Shown: positions 31,895 through 41,027, numbered from the stretch's first letter. The stretch is DNA of 64,000 nucleotides from Anaerolineales bacterium (GCA_015075405.1 JABTUK010000002.1:1798001-1862000); one strand, 5' to 3'. Numbers and translations are program-made. The notes: generated from the letters alone by a model not told the origin.

Positions 31895-33460
31895 TCAATC
31901 GTTTGTGATCGGCTCAAAGCCGGCAAAGCGGCGCGGCGCCGGCTGAGGGGCTTCGGGTTCGTGCTGCAAGGGCAGGATGAGCCAGCCCAGGCTGAAGCCC
32001 AGCACGGCCAGCCCGATTACACCCATGCTGGACAGCCACTCGATGGCCGATGGCGAGTAAAAGGTGGGGTCGGTGGCTCGGACCAGGCCGCCGAAGAAAA
32101 GCGGCAGGCTGGCCGGCTCGCCCACCAGGGAGGCAGTAACCGGCGCGCCGACGCCCAGGAAGCGCAGGCCCATCACCACAAAGCCGGCCATCATCGCCAA
32201 TCCGACGGCGCGGGCCAGACCTCGCTCCAGCGGTCTGGCCGGAAGTTGCGAGAGGCGGGCCGTGATCAACCCGGCGGCAATGACAAACAGGATGATGGCC
32301 AGTCCAAACAGCGCCGCCGCAAAGCCGGTGAAATCGAAGGTGGAGAAGCGCCCCAAGGGATAAGCCGTGTCCACACCCGGCAGCAACGGCACGGTGAAGG
32401 GGGGTACCACAATGTTGAGCCGTACGCCAATGATGCCGATGACGACCAGCGCCGCAGCTACCCCTATCCAGCCCACCGAGCGGCCGGTGCGTTTGTTGAA
32501 GATAAGCAGCAGCGGGATGACCGCGCCCAGCCCAAGCTGCACTCCCCAAAAGATGTACCAGAATGGTCCGAACATAATAGCCCGGTACACCGCGATGTGA
32601 TCCGGCACTGCCCCGTACAACCCAACCAGTAGCTCGCTGGCCAGGAAGATCAGGTCAAGCGCCAGGAAGCCGGCCGACATCTTGCCCAGAGCCGTGACCA
32701 ACTCGGCGTGTTCCGCGAAGCGGTCTTTACGTCCGAAGAAGGCGTAGATGAAGGTGAGCAGCGCCCCGCCGGAGGCCAGGGCCGAGACGATGAAGATGAG
32801 CGGAAACAGGCCGGTGTACCAATACGGGCGGGCCTTGACCACGGCAAAGATAGCCCCGGTGCCGCCGTGGACGCCGATAGCCACCGGGACGCCGAGCGTG
32901 CCCAGAATCTTAACCATCCGCATATCCCTGGCCGCCGATTCGTCCGATAGGTCTTTGCTGCCAAAGGTTAGCCGGCGGCAGATCATCCCCACTAGCCCGG
33001 CTTCCCGCCCTTTGCGGATCAGGTCGCGCCGCATCAGCAGCCACAACTCAGACAGCAGAATCACCAGGTATAGGTTATAGAAATGAATTTCCCACTCTAG
33101 CACAGAAGTGGAACTGCGGTTGATAAACACCGTCCAGAAACGCTCCATATGACCCAGGTCGAGCATGATGAAGGCCAGGCCGGTGCTCAGGGCGATGAAG
33201 GCCGAGAAGAGGGCGGTGCGGCCAATCGGCTCAAAGCGTTCAATGCCAAACACATATATCATCGTCGAGATGAGAAATGAGCCGGCGCTCAGGCCGATGA
33301 AGTAGATGTAGAACGCCACCCACAGCCCCCAGGGTACCAGGCTGGTCAGATTGGTCACCTGCAAGCCCTGCACCGTGCGGATATAGGTGGCCGCTATCCC
33401 CACGACGACCACGACGCCGAGGAGAGTCCAATAAGCCAGGATCAGGATTTTGTCTCGCAT
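31895..33460 (-). CDS. NrfD/PsrC-like membrane subunit, long form
   Basis: 521 residues, roughly ten to twelve membrane segments. VPWGLWVAFYIYFIGLSAGSF and MLDLGHMERFWTV are NrfD/PsrC landmarks, and GPFWYIFWGVQLGLGAVIPL lies further on. The last 150 residues, with extra helices, go beyond the usual NrfD length. It is the quinone-facing anchor for the enzyme at 29286-31877. The gene starts 3 bp after the ferredoxin stop. Confidence 0.9.
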   Translation of the reverse strand: MRDKILILAYWTLLGVVVVVGIAATYIRTVQGLQVTNLTSLVPWGLWVAFYIYFIGLSAGSFLISTMIYVFGIERFEPIGRTALFSAFIALSTGLAFIMLDLGHMERFWTVFINRSSTSVLEWEIHFYNLYLVILLSELWLLMRRDLIRKGREAGLVGMICRRLTFGSKDLSDESAARDMRMVKILGTLGVPVAIGVHGGTGAIFAVVKARPYWYTGLFPLIFIVSALASGGALLTFIYAFFGRKDRFAEHAELVTALGKMSAGFLALDLIFLASELLVGLYGAVPDHIAVYRAIMFGPFWYIFWGVQLGLGAVIPLLLIFNKRTGRSVGWIGVAAALVVIGIIGVRLNIVVPPFTVPLLPGVDTAYPLGRFSTFDFTGFAAALFGLAIILFVIAAGLITARLSQLPARPLERGLARAVGLAMMAGFVVMGLRFLGVGAPVTASLVGEPASLPLFFGGLVRATDPTFYSPSAIEWLSSMGVIGLAVLGFSLGWLILPLQHEPEAPQPAPRRFAGFEPITND

Positions 33461-33463
33461 AGG

Positions 33464-34102
33464 TCACTCCAGATAAAAAACGTTGGGTTCGGTGCCCAAT
33501 TCTTCTTTGAGCCGGAAGCCGCGCCGTTCGGCTACCAGGCGGGAAATTTCGGAGTCGGGATCGTTCAGATCGCCAAAGATACGGGCGCGGGGCATACAGG
33601 TTTGCACGCAGGCCGGCTGCTCGCCGCGGGCCAGCCGGTGCAGGCAGAAAGTACATTTACGCACATTACCAATAGGGCTGGCGCCGGTCGTCCGGTCGCG
33701 GTACTCGCCGTATTCGGGCGACGGCTGTTGTTCAAACTCGCTCAGCGGTTCCTGGTAATTGTCGCCAAAGTCAAAGTAGCGCGCCCCGTAAGGACAGGCG
33801 GTAACGCAGTAGCGGCAGCCGATGCAGAGGTCATAATCTACGACCACGATCCCATCCTCGGCGCGCTTCCAGGTAGCCCCCACCGGGCAGACGTCGGTGC
33901 AGGGCGGGTTCTCGCAGTGGTTGCATAATACCGGGAGAAAACGGCGGCGCACATGAGGATATTCGCCGACTTCTTCTTTGATGACTTTGGCGTAAGCCAC
34001 ACCCGGCGGGGTATGGTTTTCTTGCTTGCAGGCGATGGTGCAGGCCTCACAGCCCACACATCGCCGCAGATCAATGGCCATGCCGTAACGTTTCTTTGCC
34101 AT
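33464..34102 (-). CDS. four-cluster ferredoxin subunit (PhsB/DmsB-like)
   Basis: 212 residues from the ATG at 34102. Clusters in order: CVGCEACTIAC, CNHCENPPCTDVCP, CIGCRYCVTACP, CTFCLHR...CVQTC. Unlike the first operon's ferredoxin it has no C-terminal membrane anchor and ends soon after the fourth group. First gene of the second oxidoreductase operon; the terminator-like hairpin at 34222 lies just before it. Confidence 0.9.
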   Translation of the reverse strand: MAKKRYGMAIDLRRCVGCEACTIACKQENHTPPGVAYAKVIKEEVGEYPHVRRRFLPVLCNHCENPPCTDVCPVGATWKRAEDGIVVVDYDLCIGCRYCVTACPYGARYFDFGDNYQEPLSEFEQQPSPEYGEYRDRTTGASPIGNVRKCTFCLHRLARGEQPACVQTCMPRARIFGDLNDPDSEISRLVAERRGFRLKEELGTEPNVFYLE

Positions 34103-34221
34103 AGGGTACTCCGCCAGAGAGAAAAGTGAGGGGCAGCCCTTGCCACCCAAACATCTACTCCCATTTTAGCAGAGTACGCCAGTGGTGAGTATCGGGGAAA
34201 ACGTAGATTTATGGGGTGAGG

Positions 34222-34243
34222 AAATCAGGGGATTCCCTGATTT
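34222..34243 (-). terminator. hairpin after response regulator 2
   Basis: AAATCAGGG pairs with CCCTGATTT around GATT, 14 bp past the stop of the regulator gene on the minus strand. The same AATCAGGGATTC string is repeated at the end of that coding sequence. The T tract is weak. Confidence 0.5.
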
Positions 34244-34256
34244 GTGAGGAAAAGAA

Positions 34257-34940
34257 TCAGGGATTCTCCCCTGAAGTGGGAGATAGCAACCCCTTTTGCC
34301 GGGCATAGCGCAGCCACTCCACCCGGCTCTTCATCCCTAATTTTTCGGCGATGTGGGCTTTGTGTGTTTCGACGGTTTTAACGCTGACGACTAGCTTTTC
34401 GGCCACTTCTTTGTTGGTGTACCCTTCGGCAGTCAGCTTCAGCACTTCGATCTCGCGTGCGGTCAGCCCATCCGTCTGAACCTCTTCCATTCCACGTGTT
34501 GACCTACTCTCCGCCGTTCCTAGATACCCTTCAATCATCGCTCGGGTCATGCCCGGATCAATATAGGCCTCACCCCGGGCCACGGCCCGGATGGCGGTGA
34601 GCAATTCCGCTTCGGCGGCCTTCTTGAGCACGTAACCGGCCGCGCCCAGGCGTAGGGCCTCGCGTAGCATGGTCTCGTTCTCGTGCATCGTCAGCAGCAG
34701 CGTCCGCACGGTGGGGGCGCGGTCACGCACGGCCCGCAGGGCCGCTAAGTGCTCATTGCCGGGCATGGTTACGTCCAGCAAGAGCACGTCAGGTCGCAGC
34801 CGTGCGGCCAGGCGCACCGCCTCCGCGCCGTCGCCCGCCTCACCTACCGGCTCCAGGTCAGGTTGTGTCGCCAGCAGCGCCTTCAGCCCGGCTCGCAGCA
34901 CCGCGTGATCGTCGGCCAGCAAAATGCGAATCTTGGTCAT
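34257..34940 (-). CDS. NarL/LuxR-type response regulator 2
   Basis: 227 residues. Receiver: ILLADDHAVLRAGLKALL and VLLLDVTMPGNE, VLKKAAEAELL; LuxR helix-turn-helix: LTAREIEVLKLTAEGYTNKEVAEKLVVSVKTVETHK. Coupled to the kinase gene by an ATGA overlap. Likely acts on the adjacent molybdoenzyme operon (34102 onward) or on the regulon's other promoters. Confidence 0.92.
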   Translation of the reverse strand: MTKIRILLADDHAVLRAGLKALLATQPDLEPVGEAGDGAEAVRLAARLRPDVLLLDVTMPGNEHLAALRAVRDRAPTVRTLLLTMHENETMLREALRLGAAGYVLKKAAEAELLTAIRAVARGEAYIDPGMTRAMIEGYLGTAESRSTRGMEEVQTDGLTAREIEVLKLTAEGYTNKEVAEKLVVSVKTVETHKAHIAEKLGMKSRVEWLRYARQKGLLSPTSGENP

Positions 34941-36964
34941 CGGTCGCCTTCCTGGCTCAGGCCAGGGTCTTCGTCATTGGTCAAGGGTATCTCGACAAAT
35001 ACGGTCGTCCCCTGGCCGCAAACCGATTCAATCGTTAGCTGGCCGCCGAGGAGCGCGGCCCGTTCCTGCATTCCAAACAGGCCCAGGTGAGGGGCATTAT
35101 CAGCAGTTAAGCTAAAAGCGGCCTCAGCGTCAAAGCCGCGCCCATCATCTTCAATGACGGCAACAAGGGCATTGCGTCGCTGTTCCAGCATTACCCCCAC
35201 CTGCGAGGCGGCGGCATGCCTGGCGACGTTGGTCAGGGCTTCCTGTACCACCCGGTAGACAGCAATCTCGACTTCCCCGGGCAGGGGCAGTCCGTTCAAG
35301 CCGGACGAATCGAAGTCAGTCTTGATCCCGGTTCGCATCCCAAACTCTCGCGTACAACTCTCGACCGCTCCCACCAAGCCCAACTGATCCAGAACATTCG
35401 GGCGCAATTCCACTGCCAGGCGGTGAATCTCGTCAAAGATGCGTTTGCCCAATGCTTTGAGCTCTATGACGCTGCCTTGAGCCGCGTCCGGCAAGGTTGG
35501 AGTTTGCTCCAGCGTTCGTAGCCCCACCAGCAGCGTGGTCAGTAACTGGCCGGTCTCGTCATGCAACTCACGGGCGATGCGCTTACGTTCAGACTCTTGA
35601 GCGGTGATCACCTGCGATAGCAACTGCCCGCGCAGCGCTTCTTTGCGCTTGAGCTCCTCCCACAGCCGGGCATTCTCAACAGCCACGCCGATTTGCCGGC
35701 CCACCGAATCAAGCAAAGCAATCTCCTCGGCCGTGAACTCGCGAGCCTGAGCGCTGGCCACATTCAACACCCCTACCACGCGGTCATGGGCGATGAGTGG
35801 GATGCTGGCATGACAAACCAGTCCTTCGGCAGTGATGACCTCCGGACTCAAGCGCGGGCACTCGCGCCGGATGTCGTGAACGACCAGGGGGCAGCCCTGC
35901 CGCAGCACGTGGGCGCAGACGCATGCCCCCAATTCGCGTTCGGCTTCCTCGGCGGCAAAAGCCGCCGACAGGCCCGATTGAACCACCAGACGAACCGGGG
36001 GGCCAGCCTGGTCATCAACCAGAAAAATCCAACCAGCCCGTAAATTCATCACCTCCAGTACTTTATCGAGAGTACCCTGGAGCACAGCGGTCAAACCCAA
36101 CCCGCCGCTGATGGTCACTGCTGTAGCGTTGAGTGTCCCTATTTCCCGCAGCCGGCGCAGCAAGTCGGCCTGCGAGTGGGCCAGGTTATCAGTCATAGCG
36201 TTGAAAGCCAAGGCCAGTTCACCAATTTCATCGTCCATGCGCCGCCGGGCTTTGGCCGACAGGTCGCCTTGCCCCACGGCCCGAGCCACACTGACCAGTT
36301 CCAGCACCGGACGGGTGAGCACCTGGGTCAAGGTGAGGGCCACGCCCAGGCCCAAGGCCAGCGCTACTATCGTGACGCCGATCAGGCCCCAGGTAGCTGA
36401 AGCGACCGAGTCGGCCAGGCGATGTTGCGAGAGACCAACGCGGGCGACGCCGGCTCGCCCGGCCAGGATGGGCACGGCGACATCGGAGATGAGGCCCTCC
36501 TCACTGTCAAGCTTCTGCACCCGGTAAGGCTGCGTCCCATCTACTGGGTTGACTTGGAGTATATCGGGCGGCACGCTCTGCTCGAAGGAATGGGCCAGCA
36601 CCCCGCCCTCGGCGGTGAGCACAAAGACATAGCGCACGTCGGGATTGGTCTCTAGGGTGTCACGGATGAGTTGGTAGAGGGCAAAGGTGTTTTCGGTCAG
36701 AATCAAATCGGCCGAACGGACTGCCAGATCGCGGGTAATGGCTATACCGCGCGTCTCCAAGCTGGCGCTGAGTTCAGCCTGCAAGCGTACCCGCACCTGG
36801 AGCGTTACCCCGAGACCGAGCAGTAAGACTATGCCGGCGACCATCCCCAGGATTTTAGCGCGAACGCTGACAGCCGTCAGGCGGCGCAGGAGGCGTTGGT
36901 AAGGCGAGATGGCATCTTGCCCTACGGTCGGTGGTGCTGAGTCGAGCCTATCAGCGCGGGTCAT
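34937..36964 (-). CDS. membrane sensor histidine kinase with HAMP and GAF
   Basis: 675 residues from the ATG at 36964. Membrane segment near 36-56, an external sensor of about 130 residues, a second membrane segment (TWGLIGVTIVALALGLGV), HAMP, then a GAF domain with several cysteines (GACVCAHVLRQGC, RRECPRL, GLVCHAS), and a NarX-like kinase core: phospho-His in ARELHDETGQLL near 467, EALTNVARHA, EDDGRGFD, GLFGMQERAALLGG. The outer sensor would contact the PhnD-like lipoprotein encoded just upstream. The Cys pattern in GAF may bind a cluster or sense thiols. Confidence 0.9.
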   Translation of the reverse strand: MTRADRLDSAPPTVGQDAISPYQRLLRRLTAVSVRAKILGMVAGIVLLLGLGVTLQVRVRLQAELSASLETRGIAITRDLAVRSADLILTENTFALYQLIRDTLETNPDVRYVFVLTAEGGVLAHSFEQSVPPDILQVNPVDGTQPYRVQKLDSEEGLISDVAVPILAGRAGVARVGLSQHRLADSVASATWGLIGVTIVALALGLGVALTLTQVLTRPVLELVSVARAVGQGDLSAKARRRMDDEIGELALAFNAMTDNLAHSQADLLRRLREIGTLNATAVTISGGLGLTAVLQGTLDKVLEVMNLRAGWIFLVDDQAGPPVRLVVQSGLSAAFAAEEAERELGACVCAHVLRQGCPLVVHDIRRECPRLSPEVITAEGLVCHASIPLIAHDRVVGVLNVASAQAREFTAEEIALLDSVGRQIGVAVENARLWEELKRKEALRGQLLSQVITAQESERKRIARELHDETGQLLTTLLVGLRTLEQTPTLPDAAQGSVIELKALGKRIFDEIHRLAVELRPNVLDQLGLVGAVESCTREFGMRTGIKTDFDSSGLNGLPLPGEVEIAVYRVVQEALTNVARHAAASQVGVMLEQRRNALVAVIEDDGRGFDAEAAFSLTADNAPHLGLFGMQERAALLGGQLTIESVCGQGTTVFVEIPLTNDEDPGLSQEGDR

Positions 36965-37880
36965 CCCACCCTCGCAGCGTGGCCGCCATCTGGCGAATAG
37001 AGGCATAGGCTAAGTCATCTACGGTCACAAAGCGGTCAATCATCAGCGTCGTGAGCGTGACCTGGCCGGCCGGATCATCGGCCATATTCAGCAACACCTG
37101 CTGTAGTTGAACCTTGAGATCAGGGTCGAGGTCAGGATGAACCACTACGGGTGGGATACCGAATGGTCCGGCTTTACCAATCACCCGCGTCCGGCCGCTA
37201 AAAGCCGGGGTGCGGGCGATGGTGAAATCGTAGACCAGGCTATCTACGGCTGCGCCGTCTACCAGATGATCGGCGACGGCGCGGATGGAGTTGTCGTGAG
37301 AGTAGGTGAACAGAGTGGATGAGAAGAAACGTTCCGGCGTCTCGCCCATTTCGTAGAGCAGCCATTGCGGGGCCAGGTGGCCGGAGTTGGACAGCGGGTC
37401 GGAAAAGGCAAAGGTGCGGTCGCGCAAGTCGGCCAGGGCTTGGGCCGTCGAGTCGCGCGGGACGATGAGATATGAGGAGTAGGTCGTCTCGCCGCGCACC
37501 TGAGGGGCGACAAGCAGTTCCATCCCAAATTCACGCTGACCTTCTACATAAGCTCCACCGCACACAAAGGCCAGGTCAGCCCCACCGGAACGGATCAGTT
37601 CATTGATTTCGGCATAGGTGTTACGCTGGAGCAGTCGCACCGGGCGGTCGAGTTTAGTCGAGAGATAGTCGAGCAGCGGGTCATAGGCTTCGAGAGTGGC
37701 CTGGGGAGAAATGACGGCAGCCACGGCGAGACGAAGAGGCAATCTGCGGGGTTGATCGGGATTGCCTACTACCGCTGGCGCGCCCACTTCCGCCAGACTG
37801 ACGCGTGGATAGGTTGGGCCGCTACAGGCCGCCAAGAACAACCATAAGATCAGCAGCGCCGTTCTCAAGCATGGCCGCAT
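36951..37880 (-). CDS. PhnD-like periplasmic binding lipoprotein
   Basis: 309 residues with a lipobox LAAC (Cys19) after a hydrophobic leader. The body follows the phosphate/phosphonate-binding family PF12974: YDPLLDYLSTKLDRPV, ADLAFVCGGAYVEG, YSSYLIVPRDS, FSDPLSNSGHLAPQW. Encoded with a kinase and regulator (14-bp overlap with the kinase), it is a sensory partner like AioX (arsenite), not an ABC transporter part: no permease or ATPase genes are near. The cysteine in FVCGGAY (C107) falls where AioX carries a cysteine reported to matter for arsenite sensing; this comparison is from memory. Confidence 0.8.
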   Translation of the reverse strand: MRPCLRTALLILWLFLAACSGPTYPRVSLAEVGAPAVVGNPDQPRRLPLRLAVAAVISPQATLEAYDPLLDYLSTKLDRPVRLLQRNTYAEINELIRSGGADLAFVCGGAYVEGQREFGMELLVAPQVRGETTYSSYLIVPRDSTAQALADLRDRTFAFSDPLSNSGHLAPQWLLYEMGETPERFFSSTLFTYSHDNSIRAVADHLVDGAAVDSLVYDFTIARTPAFSGRTRVIGKAGPFGIPPVVVHPDLDPDLKVQLQQVLLNMADDPAGQVTLTTLMIDRFVTVDDLAYASIRQMAATLRGWDDPR

Positions 37881-37965
37881 ATTGCTTGCCCGATCCTTGC
37901 GTATGTGCCTGCTAAAAGATCCCTGCAATTACCAGGTCAATATTGAATGAAGGGATTGTTTTTGG

Positions 37966-38083
37966 TTCAATGTCTACTGAACTGCCAACTTGAACCCAGT
38001 ATACGTTATCAGGCCGCTGGAGAGTAGTGACATCTATCGGGTAAAGCGGTGACAAATGTCACCTTAGTTCAAAGTCGGTTGAA
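37966..38083 (-). promoter_or_regulatory. composite promoter 4 for the PhnD-kinase-regulator operon
   Basis: Palindrome TTCAA-N6-CTGAA (37966-37981), minus-strand -10 TATACT (37998-38003), dyad GTGACATCTATCGG (38027-38040), dyad GTGACAAATGTCAC (38049-38062), palindrome TTCAA-N6-TTGAA (38068-38083). Dyads 22 bp apart, proximal dyad to -10 30.5 bp, palindromes 102 bp apart. Confidence 0.75.
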
Positions 38084-38093
38084 CTACCAAGCT

Positions 38094-38130
38094 AAAAAAG
38101 TAGCGAGAGACCTGGCTTCTCGCTACCGTT
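38094..38130 (-). terminator. intrinsic terminator after the AOR gene
   Basis: On the minus strand GGTAGCGAGA pairs with TCTCGCTAC and is followed by TTTTTTAG. The stem shares GTAGCGAGA with the terminator at 27517. It ends the aldehyde:ferredoxin oxidoreductase transcript before composite promoter 4. Confidence 0.8.
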
Positions 38131-38185
38131 TCTACTTCGAGTGGGTTAGACCGTAAAGGTCTTTCCAAACCTATAGGCGCTAACC

Positions 38186-40009
38186 CTAGATAATCTCCAG
38201 TTCCTTCAATTTGGCTTCCGGCACGACACCATTGACCCAGCCGCGCACCTCGTAATACTCGTCGAGCATCTTATCCAGCTCACAGACCTGGCCTTCGGAG
38301 CCGGGCATGGTGCTCGGCTCTTCCAGGAAGCGCTTGGGCAGGTAGTCGGAGCCTTCGCGGAAGCCGACCAGGTTGTTGTAGTAGCGCTCCAGGTTGTAGA
38401 CGCGCTCGCCGCATTTGAGCATCTCTTCCGCGCTGAAAGTCAGGCCGGTCACAGCATTGAATTGGGCGGCATATTCCTCCATGCCCATCGCAAAAGCGGA
38501 GAACTTGCACAAATCAAGTGAGTCAGAGACGGCGTGGACATCCTGGAAGATTTTTACTAGCTTACCTTTGCCTTCCCAGGCCAATGGGTCAACCTTGAGC
38601 GAACCAAAGGGCATGATCCCCAGTTCGGCAGCCGGGGTATAAGCGCGGACATGGCAGGCGCCCCGATTACTGGTGGCATAGGCAATGCCCATACCTTTCA
38701 GCCCACGCGGGTCATAAGCGGGGATGGATTGCCCTTTCACCGACATTGAAACTTCAGGGTGCCCCCACATTTGGGCAGCCTTGGCTGGCCCTTCGGCCAA
38801 TTTGTCACCGACGCCTTCACGCATGGCAATTTTATGGATAACCTCGATCATCTTATCGCGGTCGGCCCAATCCAATTTGCCGTCGCCGTTAGTGTAGTTC
38901 CGCTCGCTGGCCTCCATGTAGACGGCCAAGGCCTGACCGGTTTCAATGGAGTCCATCCCGTAGTCGTTACACAAATTAATCATGAAAGCGACAGATGCCA
39001 CATCATCATTGCCGCAGTTGGGGCCAAAGGTCCAGGCCGACTCGTACTCCACACTTTCCATATGCACCTTGTAGGGGCCTTCCTTGATCTCAACTTCTTT
39101 TTTGCAGGCCACCGGGCAGGCGTGGCAGGTGGGATCGTTGACCAGGATGTTGGCTTTGACGTATTCACCCGAAACCAATTCGGCTCTATCACCAAACGCT
39201 GTTAGTTGGGAGTTTTTGGTGGGCAGCGCGCCGATGCTATTATCAATATTCGTCAAAACATTGGTGCCGTAAACACTCAGACCACCTTTCCGCGGTGAGG
39301 TAATATTGGCCTCATCCATAATGTTGGCCAGCGCCTTTTTGCGAGCTGCTTTGTCGGCTTCTTTATTCGCCGGCTGTGGTTTACTCTTTTTGTCGCTCTT
39401 GATGATGATGGCTTTCAGATTTTTACTGCCGGCCACCGCGCCGGTGCCGCTGCGCCCGGCAGCCCGGTCATGAATATTGATCCAGGCGGCAAATTTGACC
39501 AAATTTTCCCCGGCCGGCCCAATGGCCATACCGTCACACTCTTCGCCATGACGAGCGCGTAAGATCTGGAGGGTTTCGTGAACGCCCTTGCCCCACACAT
39601 CTGAGGCATCCAGCAGGCTAACCTGCCCGTTTTCGACATAAGCATACACCGGTTTGTCGGCTTTGCCCTTGAACACCAAGCCGTCAAAACCGGCCCATTT
39701 CAGTTTGGCCGCCGTCCAGCCTCCCATGTGCGCGTCGGCGATGGTGCCAGTCAATGGAGATTTGGTGATGACGGCCAGCCGGCCGCTCATGTTACAATCC
39801 GTGCCCGTGAGAGGGCCGGTCAACACGCACAAAATGTTATCCGGTGATAACGGTTCTACCTGGGGGCCGTTGTCAAACACATACTTGACGCCCAGGCCAC
39901 GCGCGCCAATATATTTGCGCGCATCTTCTTCTTTGACCGGCTCGTAATTCACCGCGCCATCGCTCAGATTAATCCAGGCAACTTTGTTTGCATATCCACC
40001 AAGTGTCAT
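38186..40009 (-). CDS. aldehyde:ferredoxin oxidoreductase family tungstoenzyme
   Basis: 607 residues, normal AOR length, cytoplasmic. AOR oxidises aldehydes to acids with ferredoxin and holds a tungsten bis-pterin and one 4Fe-4S cluster. Seen: ARGLGVKYVFD, SGRLAVITKSPLTGT, AGRSGTGAVAGSKNLKAI, the cluster cysteines in DPTCHACPVAC with a fourth in LDLCKFSAF near 500, and GMGIAYATSNRGACH. Small gaps from classic sequences leave the substrate open. A radical SAM maturase of the tungsten-enzyme kind is encoded at 46781. GGAGG precedes the ATG; the long leader is structured. Confidence 0.93.
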   Translation of the reverse strand: MTLGGYANKVAWINLSDGAVNYEPVKEEDARKYIGARGLGVKYVFDNGPQVEPLSPDNILCVLTGPLTGTDCNMSGRLAVITKSPLTGTIADAHMGGWTAAKLKWAGFDGLVFKGKADKPVYAYVENGQVSLLDASDVWGKGVHETLQILRARHGEECDGMAIGPAGENLVKFAAWINIHDRAAGRSGTGAVAGSKNLKAIIIKSDKKSKPQPANKEADKAARKKALANIMDEANITSPRKGGLSVYGTNVLTNIDNSIGALPTKNSQLTAFGDRAELVSGEYVKANILVNDPTCHACPVACKKEVEIKEGPYKVHMESVEYESAWTFGPNCGNDDVASVAFMINLCNDYGMDSIETGQALAVYMEASERNYTNGDGKLDWADRDKMIEVIHKIAMREGVGDKLAEGPAKAAQMWGHPEVSMSVKGQSIPAYDPRGLKGMGIAYATSNRGACHVRAYTPAAELGIMPFGSLKVDPLAWEGKGKLVKIFQDVHAVSDSLDLCKFSAFAMGMEEYAAQFNAVTGLTFSAEEMLKCGERVYNLERYYNNLVGFREGSDYLPKRFLEEPSTMPGSEGQVCELDKMLDEYYEVRGWVNGVVPEAKLKELEII

Positions 40010-40133
40010 TGGAAAAAACCTCCTTGTTTTGGTAATAATGAGATGAAGTTTAAGTTTTGTTACTATATAGCGTCAGGGTTGCCGACCCTGCTTGCTCTGT
40101 AGCGGGAATTTATCTCCTTGTCGGTAAAACAAA

Positions 40134-40206
40134 AACAGCGCTATGTTTATCTGACATAGCGCTGTTAAAGCGCCTGTTCTGGCCGTTACTTGCCGGCATA
40201 GAACAG
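40134..40206 (-). terminator. terminator-like and alternative hairpins in the AOR leader
   Basis: On the minus strand AACAGCGCTATGT pairs perfectly with ACATAGCGCTGTT (40154-40166 and 40134-40146) and is followed by TTTTGTTTT: an intrinsic terminator placed before, not after, the AOR gene. Just upstream a hairpin CTGTTCT-AT-GCCG...CGGC-C-AGAACAG spans 40174-40206, and GCGCT...AGCGC (40159-40173) could pair instead with part of the terminator arm. This layout suggests transcription attenuation. I do not recognise a named riboswitch. Confidence 0.6.
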
Positions 40207-40302
40207 AAGATTAGAGTTGGCTTCCAGTTATTTAATGTTTGATCCAGCATCAAGCTCCACTAGACAGATTGGCCGTAACAATCGAATAGGGTCAACGTTA
40301 CC

Positions 40303-40368
40303 AGTATACCAAACTAAATTCGGTTATCTATAGTGATAAATGTCACAATAATGTGGGACAAATGACAC
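40303..40368 (-). promoter_or_regulatory. composite promoter 6 for the AOR gene (no TTCAA palindrome)
   Basis: Minus-strand -10 TATACT (40303-40308), dyad GTGATAAATGTCAC (40333-40346), imperfect dyad GGGACAAATGACAC (40355-40368). Dyads 22 bp apart, proximal dyad to -10 31.5 bp. No TTCAA palindrome is found at either flank, so this promoter may be activated without ArsR-type repression. RNA would start near 40296, leaving a leader of about 290 bases. Confidence 0.65.
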
Positions 40369-40448
40369 TGCCGGATAAAAGGAATCTATTTACAGTGACA
40401 ACAAGAGCCAGATGTTCCCCCAAGAGATCCTGGGGCTACCCATAATGG

Positions 40449-40976
40449 CTAACTCAGCAACAAATAAGCTCGCTGCACCGCCAGCAGCACCAGCGTGGGC
40501 ATCATCAAAAAGCCCGGCCCAACGCCCAAAAAACCGGCAAAAATACCGATGGCGCCGCTCAAGAAGCCCCCTTTCACTCGCGTCTGGTCGGTAATTTGTG
40601 GGGCTACGCTGTCATCCTGTTTGGGCGGAAAGGCCATGCGGTAAGCCAGGAAGATGAGCACGCCGACATAAATCCACCAGACCAATGTGGTCGAGGCAAA
40701 TTGCAGCAGCCACACCCCAATTGGAGCGACAATTGTGGTAATCAAGAGCAGGGGGATAGCCGTGCGCCAGTCCACCATTTTCTTTTGGGCAAAAACAATC
40801 GCCCCGGAGATGGCGGTTAGGCCATTGAGCCACAACGACCAGGGCATAATCACGTGCTTCAATTCAAAGCCGAACAAGCCTAACACCGGCGTGGCGATGA
40901 AAGCCACACCCAACCCCATCATTCCGGCGACAAACGACAGGGCGAAGAGAACCAGGGTAAGAATGACGTATAACAT
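40449..40976 (-). pseudogene. TauE/SafE family permease, C-terminally truncated
   Basis: 175 residues. The first half and the start of the second repeat are normal (GMMGLGVAFIATPVL; GIFAGFLGVGPGFLMMPTLVLL) but the protein ends at AVQRAYLLLS, where the close paralogue at 44363-45103 continues for about 70 residues through AAGINAFAVTPPSFS. Two to three membrane segments are missing, so it is probably inactive. GGAGGATAGC precedes the ATG at 40976. It is last in the operon starting at 46189. Confidence 0.65.
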
Positions 40977-41027
40977 GCTATCCTCCAATTTGGAAGTATA
41001 CCTACATTATTCAGACGTAGATGCCTC

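Noticed and set aside
40010..40300. Moco/tungsten-cofactor or other named riboswitch in the AOR leader
   Set aside because: The leader is structured, but I could not match the known conserved sequences by eye, so only an unnamed attenuator is proposed.
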